DNA of 64,000 bases from Gymnopus androsaceus JB14 (lineage: Eukaryota; Basidiomycota; Agaricomycetes; Agaricales; Omphalotaceae). This document shows positions 1 to 10,832 of this stretch, in pieces; position 1 is the stretch's first letter; the number at the start of each line of letters is the position of its first letter. Location: NCBI GenBank assembly GCA_009733575.1, contig ML769532.1, forward strand, positions 66,027 through 130,026, written 5' to 3'. The notes beneath the pieces were generated by a model. It ran no database searches and had not been told where the DNA came from. It was given only the letters and a program-made list of their open reading frames with translations. Position numbers and translations under genes: made by a program.

Positions 1-773
1 ATGCACTGTTTCTGTTTTCACTCCCCAGCTACTGGTACTTTGTTTCTTGATCACCACTGATGCTCACTGCTGATACCTTTTCTCCTATTCCCTAGTTAAA
101 GGTATGTAATATGCTTTATTAATTACTCACTACTAATATGTTGTTTGTTTCGCTCCCTAGCCGCTAGTGTGTAATATATTTTATTTCTTGCCCAATACTG
201 ATACTTTGTTCTCCTGTTCTCTAGGCAATGGTACGTAATATGCTTATTACTTACTTGCTACTAATACTTTTTTTTTTTGCTCCCCAGCCCTTAGTATGTA
301 AGATGCTATATTTCCTGTTCACTGCTGATACTTTGTCTTTCTATTCCCTAGATTGTATGTAACATACTATATTTCTTGCTTGTTACTAATGCACTGTTTC
401 TGTTTTTCACTCCCCAGCTGCTGGTATGTAATATCCTTTGTTTCTTGATCACCACTGATACTTTTTCTTCCGCTTCCCTAGTTGAGGGTATGAAATATTA
501 AATATGCTTTACCTCACTTGCTCACTACTGATGTATTGCTTTTTGCTCCCCAGCTGCTAGTATGTAATATGCTTTACTTCTTGCTCACTGCTAACATTTG
601 TCTTTCTGGGCCCAGAGGCTGGTATGTAGCATGTTTTATGACTCACTCAATGCTAATATGTTGCTTTTTCCTTCCGGGGCTTTCCTCTCTACTAGATTCA
701 AATGATGGTATGTGGTACTTAAATTATATTCCTTACTTTCTATTAACATGTCGTTTTTTCCTCTACAGCCTGA
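1..773 (+). CDS. Micro-exon gene, plus copy (3' part only; 5' end lies outside window)
   Basis: This is a chain of tiny exons between canonical small introns. Exons lie at 29-34, 96-101, 161-166, 225-230, 288-293, 352-354 (3 nt), 418-423, 482-487, 554-559, 616-621 and 696-707 (12 nt). The last exon starts at 769 and stops with TGA at 771-773. Introns are 56-74 nt. Each begins GTRYGT or similar (GTATGA once), carries a CTRAY branch-like motif and ends CCCAG or CCTAG. Read in phase 1, the phase set by the signal-peptide exon of the minus copy, the chain is open and ends in DSNDA. Phase 2 meets a stop at the junction of the first two exons; phase 0 is also open, so the phase here rests on homology. 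Exons matching the minus copy appear in the same order (CCGCTA, GCAATG, CCCTTA, ATT). The function is unknown; by homology it is the C-terminal part of a secreted repeat protein. Confidence 0.65.
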
Positions 774-845
774 TTCTACGATGCCATTTAGTGATGAAGG
801 GAAGAGGGATTGGCGGGTAAAGGAGAAGGAAAATGCATCAGTATG

Positions 846-3149
846 TCACTTTGGAGACTTGGAGTTGGGAGAATTAGGCGGACTCAGATAAAAAGATGGA
901 AAACGCTCATTTGTTTTGTACTTGCACATCCTTTCTTTGAATTCAGCTTCACCGTTTGTTTCTGGAAATAATTCGGGGCTCTGGAGAGCCCAACTGACAT
1001 ATATAATACTTATAAGATGATCAAATAAGTAGTTGACTGAGTAGTGTCGTCCACTTCTAAGTTGTTGGCAGACTATAGCTGATAGTAACAAGCAAGTAAT
1101 ATAGTATGTTACATACAATCTAGGGAATAGAAAGACAAAGTATCAGCAGTGAACAGGAAATATAGCATATTACATACCAACAACTATGGAGCAAAAACAA
1201 ACAATGGACTATTATTAATAGCAAGCAAGTCATAGAAAGTGTTACATACCAGCTCCTAGGGTCCAGAAAGACAAAGTATCAGCAGTGAGCAAGAAGTAAA
1301 ACATACAACATACCGCCAGCTGGGAAACAAAAAAAAAAGTGAGTAATGATCAAGTAATGAAGCATATTACATACTACCGGCTAGGGAAGAGGAAAGTATC
1401 AGCAGTGAGCATGGAACAAGGATATTACATACCACCATCTGGGGAACAAAAAACAAGATGTTAGTAGTGAACAAGCAATAAAGCATACTACATACTATCT
1501 AGGGAATAGAAAGACAAAGTATCAGCAGTGAGCAGGAAATATAGCATAGTATTACATACCACCAGCTATGGAACAAAGAAAACAATATACTATTAGTAGC
1601 AAGCAAGTCAAAGAAAGTGTTACATACCAGCTCCTAGGATCCAGAAAGACAGAGTATCAGCAGTGAGCAAGAAGTAAAACATATGACATACCAACGGCTG
1701 GGGAGCAAAAGAACAATGTGTCAGTAGTGAGTAATTAATAAAGCATAATGATATTACATACTACCAACTAGGGAAGAGGAAAACAAAGCATCAGTGATGA
1801 GCAAGGAACAAGAATATTACATACCAAGGTCTGGGAAACAAATAACAAGGTATCAGTAGCAAGAAAGTAATAAAGCATATTACATACTATCTAGGGAGTA
1901 GAAAGACAAAGTATCAGTGGTGAGCAGGAAATATAGCATATTACACACCAATAGCTATGGAGCAAAAACAAACAATGGTCTATTATTAATAGCAAGCAAG
2001 TCATAGAAGGTGTTACATACCAGGTGCTAGGATCCAGAAAGACAAAGTATCAGCAGTGAGCAAGAAGTAAACATATGACATACCTGTAGCTGGGGAACAA
2101 AAGAACAATGTATTAGTAGTGAGTAATTAATAAAGCATATTACATACTACCAACTAGGGAAGAGGAAGAAAAAGTATCAGTGGTGATCAAGAAACAAAGG
2201 ATATTACATACCACCAGCTGGGAAGTGAAAAACAGAAACAGTGCATTAGTAACAAGCAAGTAATATAGTATGTTACATACAATCTAGGGAATAGAAAGAC
2301 AAAGTATCAGCAGTGAACAGGAAATATAGCATATTACATACTGGTGGCTGGGGAGCAAAAAAAAAGTATTAGTAGCAAGTAAGTAATAAAGCATATTACG
2401 TACCATTGCCTAGAGAACAGGAGAACAAAGTATCAGTATTGGGCAAGAAATAAAATATATTACACACTAGCGGCTAGGGAGCAAAATAAACAATATATTA
2501 GTAGTGAGCAAGTATTTAATAAAGCTTAGTACGTACCAGCTAGGGAATAGAAAGACAAAGTATGAGCAGCAATCCTGGTTGAAGAATAAAGTGTATTACA
2601 TACCAATCACTGGGGAGCAAAAACAACAAATTAGTAGTGAGCAAAAACATAATATAGCATATTGCATACCTTCTAGTAAGGAATAAGAAGATAAAGTATC
2701 AGCAGCAACCACGAAATAATGCATATTACATACTAACGACTAAGGAGCAAACTCAATACATTAGTGGTACGCAATTAATAAAACATGTTACATACCACCG
2801 GCTAGGAAATAGAAAGAATATCAGCAGTAAGTAAGAAATAAAGCATGTTACATACCAGCGCCTGGGAAGCAAAATCAATACATTAGTAGTGCGCAATTAA
2901 TAAAACATGTTACATACCACCTTGCATACCACCGCCTGGGGAATAGGAAGCCACAGTATCAGCAGCATCAACCAAGTAATAAAACGTATTAGTACATACC
3001 ACCAGTTTCTATGTAGAGAGAGAAAGACAAGTTATTAGCGCCAAAGGGTCGTAACAGAACGGAGAAAGAAACATACCGGGAAGAGGGTTGGCTGAAGCGA
3101 ATGCAATCGCGAAACCTGCGATGATGAGGGAGATGAATTTGAGCTGCAT
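846..3149 (-). CDS. Secreted micro-exon gene (signal peptide + 30 exons of 3-9 nt)
   Basis: Exon 1 (3149-3077) encodes a signal peptide starting MQLKFISLIIAGF and ending near ANPLP, and leaves phase 1. Thirty micro-exons follow down to 1117: one of 9 nt (3008-3000), 23 of 6 nt and six of 3 nt (2672-2670, 2539-2537, 2283-2281, 1890-1888, 1498-1496, 1119-1117). Each lies between a GTATGT-like donor and a CCCAG, CCTAG or CATAG acceptor. All lengths are multiples of three and the 55 encoded residues contain no stop. Six micro-exons form a higher-order unit of 379-393 bp encoding about 11 residues, for example D-NL-VG-TV-GA-AG then D-NG-AG-TG-GA-VV. The product is rich in Gly, Ala, Val and Thr. 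A last exon (1072-846, about 74 residues, TGA) continues the same phase but looks less typical and could be read-through. A TATA box lies about 90 bp upstream. The family is unknown. Schistosome MEGs are an architectural parallel only, not homologues. Confidence 0.72.
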
Positions 3150-6100
3150 GATCAATGGGACGTAGTAGATAACGAGGTGCTGAGTAGATTGAGCTAGGGA
3201 GAAAGAGTCGAAGATCAATGCAGACTCAAGGCCATTATATATACTCATTTTACTTCCCGAAAGGCGTTTCGGGGTTGAAGAGTAAAATCTTTCCCCAGCC
3301 AATCGCAGGTTCGAAACACTTGTCTAGCAAAGCGAAATTGAAGCGAAGTGTGGCCTTCACTAGCAGGCTTCCGTAGCATGTCCATCGGAGTGAGCTTTCA
3401 AAGTCACTTTGACTTGCTTGTTGAGACCCCTATGTGACATTCACAATGTAAAAAGTTACTGTGTCCGGTTCCTGCGCCAGTAAATCTTCAATTAGAGTCA
3501 AGCAAAACGCAATACTATGTGTCCTTTGGAATCTCCTATGGGAGGTTTATCCGCGAATAGCAGGATCGACTTGCTCGCTTCCTCTTGCAGTTGCATTAAC
3601 CCTACTTACACGATCAAACGAGTCAGTCTGCTTGTTAATGTGCCCAATCCAATACGCCAATGGAAACCAATTATAGATCATATCGGATAGATCAAGCAGG
3701 AAAGCAAAGAACGCCAAGGAACGAACCCGGGCCTTTCCAAAAAAAAAAAAAAAAAAAGCATACAGAAATCTTGGTTCACAGGCTGCGCCAGGTTCAGCAG
3801 ATTGTTCGAAGTGCAGCGTTCAGAATGTCGAAGCACTTACGCCGCTCAATGTTACCCATATGACTTTGAGATGGCCAATGGGGAACGGACGGACGAAAAA
3901 AGAATGAAAGATGGTAGAAGAGAAACACCGGGATCGAATCGGTTGCATACTTGCCAAGTCTCCTGAAAGTCCGAGTCGTATTGTGTACAGCACATACCAT
4001 CTTTCAGTTTATCTCTAGCGAATTTCATGTCCGATGACTCCGTTTCCGACTCGTCGCGCTATGATGATGATTGTTTTCGGGGAACTTGGTATTACTTATG
4101 CAGCTCAAGGAAAGAAGCTCAGTGGAAGTTCGAATTCGGAAGTTTTACGGGCGTCTAACGAAGCTTTGTTCGGAACTGCTCTTATTTCGAGCCACGACGT
4201 TGACAGCGACGAGCAGCCTCTTCAAGATCGTTTTCACACTTGGAATTGCTCGTAAATATACATGTCTCGCCTGGTACGTGTCCTTGGTTTCGGTGTTGGC
4301 GAAATCTTTGCTCATTCTCAACGTTGTGGTTTGTAGTCAAATAACTGGTCGGATAGTCCATCTTTTCAACGGCCGCACAATCATCTGACTTGAGACTTGA
4401 CGTTTAAAGATCTGTCGATACGCGAGAATTGACCTGGCGTGGATCGTTGAAAGTTCTCGACACCTCCTTCGCCACCCGTCTCCGTCCACCCAATAACGCA
4501 CTCATCCTTTAGTCGCTGTAACAATGGCGGATGCCCTTGCTCTGCATCTGGAACTATCGCCACATCTTCGACTCGCACGGATTTGAGGAGTTCGCACTTC
4601 TGCTCATGCCGTGTCCACGGACGCTCCCTAAGCTTGCCTTTCCCTCTCCCAAGACTCCCACTTATGCTTGTTGGGAGGGCGCGGATTAGTGGATGAGTGT
4701 ACCTCCGGCTCCGCTTCCAGCTGCTCCTCCTGCTAGGATACTGCTCTTCCGAGGACGCCAAACTCAAATACGCAGACGAATGCGAGCCAGACCCGGACCC
4801 AGACTCGATCGAGGAGTGCAGGAACGAGGAGGCAGAATGCAAAGAGAGAGGGAGGCTTCTATTCCGCATTTGTCTACAGCTTCAAGAAGACAGATGATGA
4901 GAATTCGATCCCTCCTTCATCATTGTCTTCGTATTCGACTTCTATCGCGTCTAGTGGGACTTTGAGAAAGATACGGCGTTCGAATACTTGGAATGGTTAT
5001 GCAGGTTGTTCCACCAAAGCTCAGAATCCGAACAGTGGGATTTTGGGTCAGGCAGGTGGTTGAGGTGAGGTGACTCCGTGGGGTCTAGTTACCAGTGAGG
5101 TAGCGATAGAGTCCGCCGACCTCTCGGAATCGTGCATGGGCTGAGGACACGCTTTGCACCGACGCGCATTGACCGGTGTTCCATGTGCGCCTCTCCAATC
5201 TCCGTCTGATAATACTCATTCGACGACGACGACAGCGATGACTACACATATCAACTGCTGCTACGACTTCGACGCGAGCGATTGCTGGAGCCAGCGTGAG
5301 GGTTAGGGTCCGTCGACATCCTTGACTCGAACTCACTCTCGGTCTCAGACTCGAGCCACCAACTGGAGCCGATGCTCAAGGTTTAGCTGGAAGGCATTCG
5401 AAGCGGAGGTAGCTATAACAGAACAGCTTAGGTGTGTGTTTCCTTTCGCTTGTTCATTCGTGTTGTTGCGGCAGTACTGACTGAAGATTGAACCTAGATT
5501 GTAGTTTTGTTCGATGGTTCGAACTTCCAACCTTCAAAGTATTGATTCACGTCAACTCGAGTGTTGGGTTATGAGTTACGATTATGAGTCGACGATACAT
5601 AGGTTACTGTTACTGTTCCCTCTGGATTCCTTTTCACCTTTGCTCTTTCCGTTTTCTTGTCTTGTCCCGCAATGTATCAAGGTGATTGCTTCTGTATCAA
5701 TATTACTACCTCAAGACTCAAGTAACGGGAGTTGTGAGAACAAGAACAATACGAAGTACGAACTCTAGTCTGATTGCACTAATACTGACTTCGAAGATTC
5801 CGTAGGGACTAATCTACTAGTCACATCAGCGATGGGCATGGCGGAGCCAACCAACAGTGGGGTTTCATTGATACCCGCTCAAAGAAACAATGGACGATGT
5901 ATATGAATCAGTAGTACCATGTACATGAGTAGGTCTAAGGAGCATTAGGCCGATTTATTGTTTTCTGTCTCAGTGTTGTGATAGTACAGTGTCAAAGCTG
6001 ATTCTCGGCGCTTGATCGAAATCCAAATTGAGGCGGTCAAAGCTGGTTTTCACAAGGCTTTCGCTCCGAGTTCATTTTCCATGAAGATAACAATGGTCTG

Positions 6101-6320
6101 CCCCAGTGGGACAAAATTAATCTCGACTTTTTATCAGAAATTGATATCGCCCGTCAATGCACGCAGTACGACATTTGTTTATTTCTCTGAATAGGACATA
6201 TTTCATTATGTGTGTTTACATATTCGCTTTCGAGGCGACTATTGTACAAGATGATTGAAAGAGGAGAAATCAAAGTTGGGCCTGACAGTGAAAAGGGCTT
6301 CCAGCTATTCAGCTACTTCT
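3150..6320. other. Intergenic region without a defensible gene
   Basis: Apart from the micro-exon gene promoter, only short overlapping open frames are visible on both strands. A 19-20 base A-run lies at about 3738-3757. Between about 4690 and 5065 three plus-strand frames in succession carry coding-like composition (an acidic Cys/Glu/Asp segment, then a Ser/Thr-rich segment ending at a stop near 5063). No single frame or credible intron joins them, so this may be a decayed gene. No family was recognised. Confidence 0.4.
3235..3243 (-). promoter_or_regulatory. TATA box of the micro-exon gene
   Basis: TATATATAA reads on the minus strand about 90 bp upstream of the signal-peptide ATG at 3149. 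The secreted-protein genes at 7.3 kb and 59.7 kb have TATA-like elements at similar distances. Confidence 0.5.
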
Positions 6321-7309
6321 TCACTCCTCGCGAGCAAAGGGAAAGGGAAAGAAGCCGTGCCTGTGGTCACCCCTGTGATGGTCTCTGTGCCCACCGAAGC
6401 CTCCGAAGCCTCCAGGGAACTTTTCTTCCGACTCTTCAGCGCGACGATAACCCCCGAATTGATGTCCGTGTCCTGAAACAATATCTTCAGTCTTTCACTC
6501 TCGTAAAGATCCCCACAGGAATTCACGTACTACCATGGTCGTGGTCGTGTCCGCCTCTGTGTCCACCGAAGCCTCCAAAGCCTATTGGGAACTTGTCTTC
6601 CGACTCTTCAGCGCGGCGGTAGCCACCGAAGCCATGTCCTGATATTATATCTTCAGTCTTCCATTCTCGCAAATAAAATGTCCACCTCTGTGCTCACCGA
6701 ACCCTCCGAACCCTCCCGGAAACCTGTCACGGTGTCTTCCTCTGCCAAAGCCACCTTCACCAAAGCCACCTACAGTGTCGTTAGTGTTCATTGTAGAGAT
6801 TTTCATAGTATGCAAGACATACTACGACCCCCAAAGCCTCCATCGTCCTCAATCTTCGTCGATGTACCCCAGGCTGATGAACTTTCCCTGAACCCATCAT
6901 CTACGTCCTCACTGCGACGGAAGTGGTCGTGACCACCGTGTCTTCCATGTCCTGCAATGTTATGATTTAGCGATATCCGCAGACTCATCTAATTGGAGAA
7001 AATGAGCGCACTATGATCATCACGGTGCCCGCCTCTGTGGCCATCACGGTCGTGCCCTCCCCTGTGGCCGTCATGATCATGCTTGCCTCTGTGGCCCCCG
7101 AACCCGCCACCGAAGCCTCCCTCACTACCCGGGAACTTCTCTTCAGCTCGGATGGCAATATCGCCAGACTAGATTTATTCAACGATTAGCAGCTCGCTCC
7201 TCATGAATAAAAACAAACCACCAACCTCGATGAATCTGTTGATGTTTAGACCATGAGCAGTGGTCAAAAGCGCAAGAAGAGCCGTGGCTTGAGCTACAGA
7301 AAATCGCAT
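6321..7309 (-). CDS. Secreted Gly/His-rich repeat protein from phase-1 repeat exons
   Basis: Six exons (7309-7226, 7168-7012, 6951-6823, 6769-6686, 6638-6531, 6472-6321) give 237 residues. Exon 1 encodes a signal peptide (MRFSVAQATALLALLTTAHG) and ends in phase 0. All later introns are in phase 1 and the internal exons 3-5 are whole codons in length (129, 84, 108 nt). Each repeat exon encodes a variant of RHG-x-GGYRRAEESE, a KFPGGFGGFGG stretch, then His/Asp/Arg-rich GGHDHDH. Introns are 47-60 nt with donors GTTGGT, GTGCGC, GTATGT, GTGGAC and GTACGT. The mature protein should be secreted and low in complexity. His/Asp clusters suggest metal binding or wall association, but this is inference. 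No Pfam family was recognised. A TATA box (7396-7403) lies about 90 bp upstream. Confidence 0.8.
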
Positions 7310-9016
7310 CTTGTTGAGAAGCAGGCTGTATAGTGTATCGGATGAAATGTATCGGAAGCTGGGTGCTTGGAGAGACACTGGCTGAAAATACCCCTCTTTT
7401 ATAGCATTTTACCAGCGTTTGGGCAAAACAAGTTTGGAGAAAGTGTACTGTATGCACCAAAGGTACGCCACACAAGAGAAATCTAAACATAGACAGGACG
7501 AAATGAACATCTCACGGTCGAATGAGCAGGTCGAAATGAGCAGCGTAGCCAAATTGAGCACATCTCAAGCACCGAAGCACTCCATTGTTTTCATTAACGA
7601 AGACGCCTCTGCACCTATATTCGCCAATTTTGCGGTAAATAAGTTCATTCGACACTCACACCTCTCCGTCCCGACTGCAGCCCGTTTTAGAAATCGTATT
7701 ACTGCATTTGGACATAAACCGCCTTGTCATTATTGCAGTTTAGATAGTGCGTAGCCTTCCCGCGGCTGTGTCGAGTATCATACCGTGACAAACTGCTTTG
7801 AGGCTGCCACAGACAGCTCCACCTTCTAACTTTTTCGTCTTCATTGTCGAAGTCGAAGAATGCTCCCTGACGACGATATCAATAGATAAGAGGATTAAGC
7901 TGCTCTGTAAGAGCTTAACGAGCTTAACACTCGGTTCCGAGCTTGGAGATGAAGTGGTGCGCCTCTGTGGTGCTGTTAACGAGGAGTCAGTGGGCAAAGA
8001 ACTATCTGGAATGGATATGGTGATAAGACCGACGCGTTGTACATCCACCATGCAGACACCTAAGCTATTTTTATTGAAGCAGAGAAACTCAGCACGCACT
8101 GGCAGAGATGTACAGTACCTCATCGGAGCTACACAAGAATGGAACAATTCTGGTACATGCCTTTGTCGCATGTTATCGTCAATTTGCTGAGATCTCTGGC
8201 TGTATGTGGTGTTTATTACCTACGAACCACTGGACTGTTCCTCCCCGAAGGTACTTTCTTTGACTCGATTCAGATATACCATAGATTTGACGAGAAATAG
8301 ATGGCTCCATAACAATAATTACAATCTATCTGTGTTAGGCTAGGACTGCGATTACCAAGAACAAGAGTTTGAAGGTACATAGAACGGTAAATGAGCATTT
8401 TACACAGGGAGGGAGGAAGCTCTTCTCCGCCGCCATTGAATGCTGAGTGCTTTGGTGTTGATTATAAAAGAAGTAGATGAGACTTACTGCCGCATTTTAT
8501 GTACATAGTCATAGCGAAGTTCGGAAGCAAGGAAAAAGCAAAGAAGAAACTTGTGAACTCGGAAAATAACTACGGATTCAATAAGATATCTGTCATCTTT
8601 CCGTAGAACATAGTTACCTCAGTACAGGGGTCCAGTCTTTCCAATTCCTGCCGCGAGAAGCGGGGCCTGAGGATGAACAAAATCCCTTCAAGAGAGCGAG
8701 GACTGGTCAGTGGCTTCAGTCCGATGGGCACCTCTTACTCGAGTGCCCATCATGATGATTGACGTGCGTCAATTGGTTTTTATTCTTCCTCGATGCTGAT
8801 TCTGTATTCAGGCTCTATTTCAAAGGTTGCTCGGGGCGCAGGAGTGCAGCTGCACAGGCTGCTTGAGACCCCAGAGTGATATACACGCCTGATTCCGAGC
8901 CGCTCGCAGCTTTATATTTGACTGTCGTTTGCAAAAGCGCTCCGTACGAATCCAAGTAAATATCCATACCGATAGGTAGTAAACTCACAGACTGAGTCTG
9001 TGCAGGATTGTATATT
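7310..9016. other. Region without an assigned gene
   Basis: Two antiparallel open frames of 130-143 codons overlap at 7740-8190. Neither has a recognisable domain, flanking exon or family similarity, and they shadow each other, so no gene is called. The remainder to the deacylase stop at 9017 holds only short frames. Confidence 0.4.
7396..7403 (-). promoter_or_regulatory. TATA box of the Gly/His-rich gene
   Basis: TATAAAAG reads on the minus strand, 87 bp upstream of the ATG at 7309. Confidence 0.5.
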
Positions 9017-9943
9017 TCATTGCGATGTATCAACGGGCGTGTTCTCGGTCTTTTTAGGCTTCCTTGTAGTACCCACTTCGACTCCGGGTAGATCTACGTA
9101 TTCAAACTTCCGAGAGTCAAGCGTGAATGTGACAGGTCCCTGGTTGCAGAATTTCAGGATGTGTTTTCAAAGATAAGGCAATTTGAGCAGACCTCATTGG
9201 TTAAACTGACATTCATCATCGCGCCAAATCTACCGTCTTGCGAATAGATATAAGGATTTACTCCACGAAGATGCGCGCGGAACACATAGAACTGACCTTT
9301 CACCTTTTCTGCTTTATAAGCTCTTTGTAATTGCTCTAGAAATGCAGCATACATCTCCTGCGACGATGAAGCAGACTTACCGGAGAATCAGATTAAGATT
9401 GAATCCATTTTAAATGAAGAATGAACTAACCATGGCTCGATGAAAGTCGGGCTTGTTACCTTTGCTCGTGTTGGCAAGGAGGGTGAATTGCGATATACAA
9501 AGGATTTCACCTTCGATATCCTTCACGCTGGCTCTCCACATTTTTCCGAAGTCCACGGGGTCATCGAATACACGCAAATTTAAGCTTAGGTCTATCGTCT
9601 GGGCCATACAATTGCATGAGAGTGGTGCGCCGCACTCACCTAGGAAGTGAAGGTATAAGCGGATATGCGGATCGAGATGACTTGTGAAAAAAGACATGAA
9701 AAGAGTAGCTTATTCAAAGCCTACTTACATTTTATTTATCAACACAGAAGAATCGGCACTTGTATCGTCTGTATATGTGTTGGAAATAATTGAATCTCAG
9801 AGTACAGTGGGAGACTTGAAGAACCGAAGATACGTACCTGTACCGATACCGACGAGAACCATCAATCCTCGAGAGATCTGGGAAATAACTTCATTATCCA
9901 CTGTGACTGAAGCAGCAGTAACGCGCTGAATTATCGCTCGCAT
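9017..9943 (-). CDS. DTD1: D-aminoacyl-tRNA deacylase (DTD family)
   Basis: Six exons (9943-9838, 9768-9729, 9584-9431, 9357-9297, 9236-9193, 9139-9017) give 175 residues in one frame. Family hallmarks are present in order: the N-terminal [15 protein letters not shown] strand, LRVFDDP, the active-site motif SQFTL within CISQFTLLA, and the NEGPVTF motif that carries the conserved Pro-Val-Thr. DTD hydrolyses D-amino acids wrongly attached to tRNA (and Gly from tRNA-Ala) in the cytosol. The length fits the family (about 150 residues) with a lysine-rich C-terminal tail. It is transcribed divergently from the cyclophilin gene. The ATG is the first in frame and matches the conserved N-terminus. Confidence 0.95.
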
Positions 9944-10043
9944 TTGAGGAACTCGTGGTAGCTCGTGGTACAAAAGATCGAATTTTCCGAAATAGGCGCC
10001 GAGCAGTGATTGACGCCATCACGGACGCTTTCTTCTCTCAACG
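9944..10043. promoter_or_regulatory. Shared 100 bp divergent promoter (DTD / cyclophilin)
   Basis: The start codons at 9943 (minus) and 10044 (plus) are separated by only 100 bp, so both genes must be driven from this short interval or from sequence within the partner. No TATA box is obvious, as expected for housekeeping genes. Confidence 0.6.
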
Positions 10044-10832
10044 ATGTCTGAATCGGTGGTACTCGAAACCAGCTTAGGGGACATTCAACTCGAGCTCTAC
10101 TGGAACCATGCCCCAAAGGTATGCTCGATTATTCTTTTCAAATCCCCTCATAACATCTACAGACATGCAAAAATTTCGCAGAGCTATCCAGAAAAGGATA
10201 TTACAACGGCGTAGTTTTCCACCGCATAGTATCTGCAAGTAACCTATTGTTTGCGCGCATGTTATTGGTTTCTGATTATGCTTCAGGATTTCAGTGCGTG
10301 TCTTCGTCCTTGATCAATCGCACCTAATATGACGGATATCGTTCAGTGATACAGGGTGGTGACCCAACTGGTACCGGGCGTGGTGGCATTAGTATTTATG
10401 GTCAAAAATTGTGTGTGTCTACCTTTAGTAAAGCATCGTGCAACTAATATGTCGGATATTGCTAGTGAAGACGAAATTCACCCGGAACTGCGATTCACGG
10501 GAGCGGGAATTCTAGCCATGGCTAATTCCGGCGGCCCAAACACAAACGGTTCTATTCTTTGTGTACTAACCACTACTGTCTCCGAGCTGATTTTCGTGCT
10601 TCTTAGGGTCACAGTTCTTCTTGACGCTTGCACCTACGCCATACCTGGATAATAAACACACAATATTTGGTCGGGTGAGCTCGGGAATGCGAGTTGTGCA
10701 ACGGCTAGGTGCAGTAGCCGTAGATGCTCAAGATCGGTCTGTTATCTATTGCAAGTGGCGTTGGTTCACTATGACTGAAAGTACCACAGACCAAAAGAAG
10801 ATGTCAAGATTCATAAATCAAGAGTTGTCTAA
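10044..10832 (+). CDS. Cyclophilin-type peptidyl-prolyl isomerase (PPIL1-like)
   Basis: Seven exons (10044-10118, 10163-10234, 10287-10293, 10347-10410, 10466-10548, 10607-10736, 10790-10832) give 157 residues. Hallmarks are [57 protein letters not shown] and NKHTIFGRV. The size and the [11 protein letters not shown]-terminus match the single-domain PPIL1/CYPE branch, which associates with the spliceosome in other eukaryotes (known of the family, not shown here). Two oddities are visible. Exon 3 is only 7 nt (GATTTCA). It follows an intron whose best donor is GC (GCAAGT) rather than GT; using the nearby GTATCT donor instead would delete two residues from the conserved HRIVSDF stretch. The Trp usually found before LDGKH is Tyr here (PYLDNKH), so cyclosporin binding may be weak. 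Confidence 0.93.

Noticed and set aside
1..3000. CRISPR array or simple satellite
   Set aside because: Spacers are not unique inserts between identical repeats. Each unit is an intron with donor, branch motif and acceptor, and the residual 3-9 nt stay in one open phase behind a signal peptide.
4381..4869. 162-codon minus-strand frame, Ser/Arg-rich
   Set aside because: It is antisense to equally plausible plus-strand frames, with no splice context or recognised family.
7740..8190. Two antiparallel frames of 143 and 130 codons
   Set aside because: They are mutual shadows; neither has a domain or flanking exons, so choosing one would be a guess.
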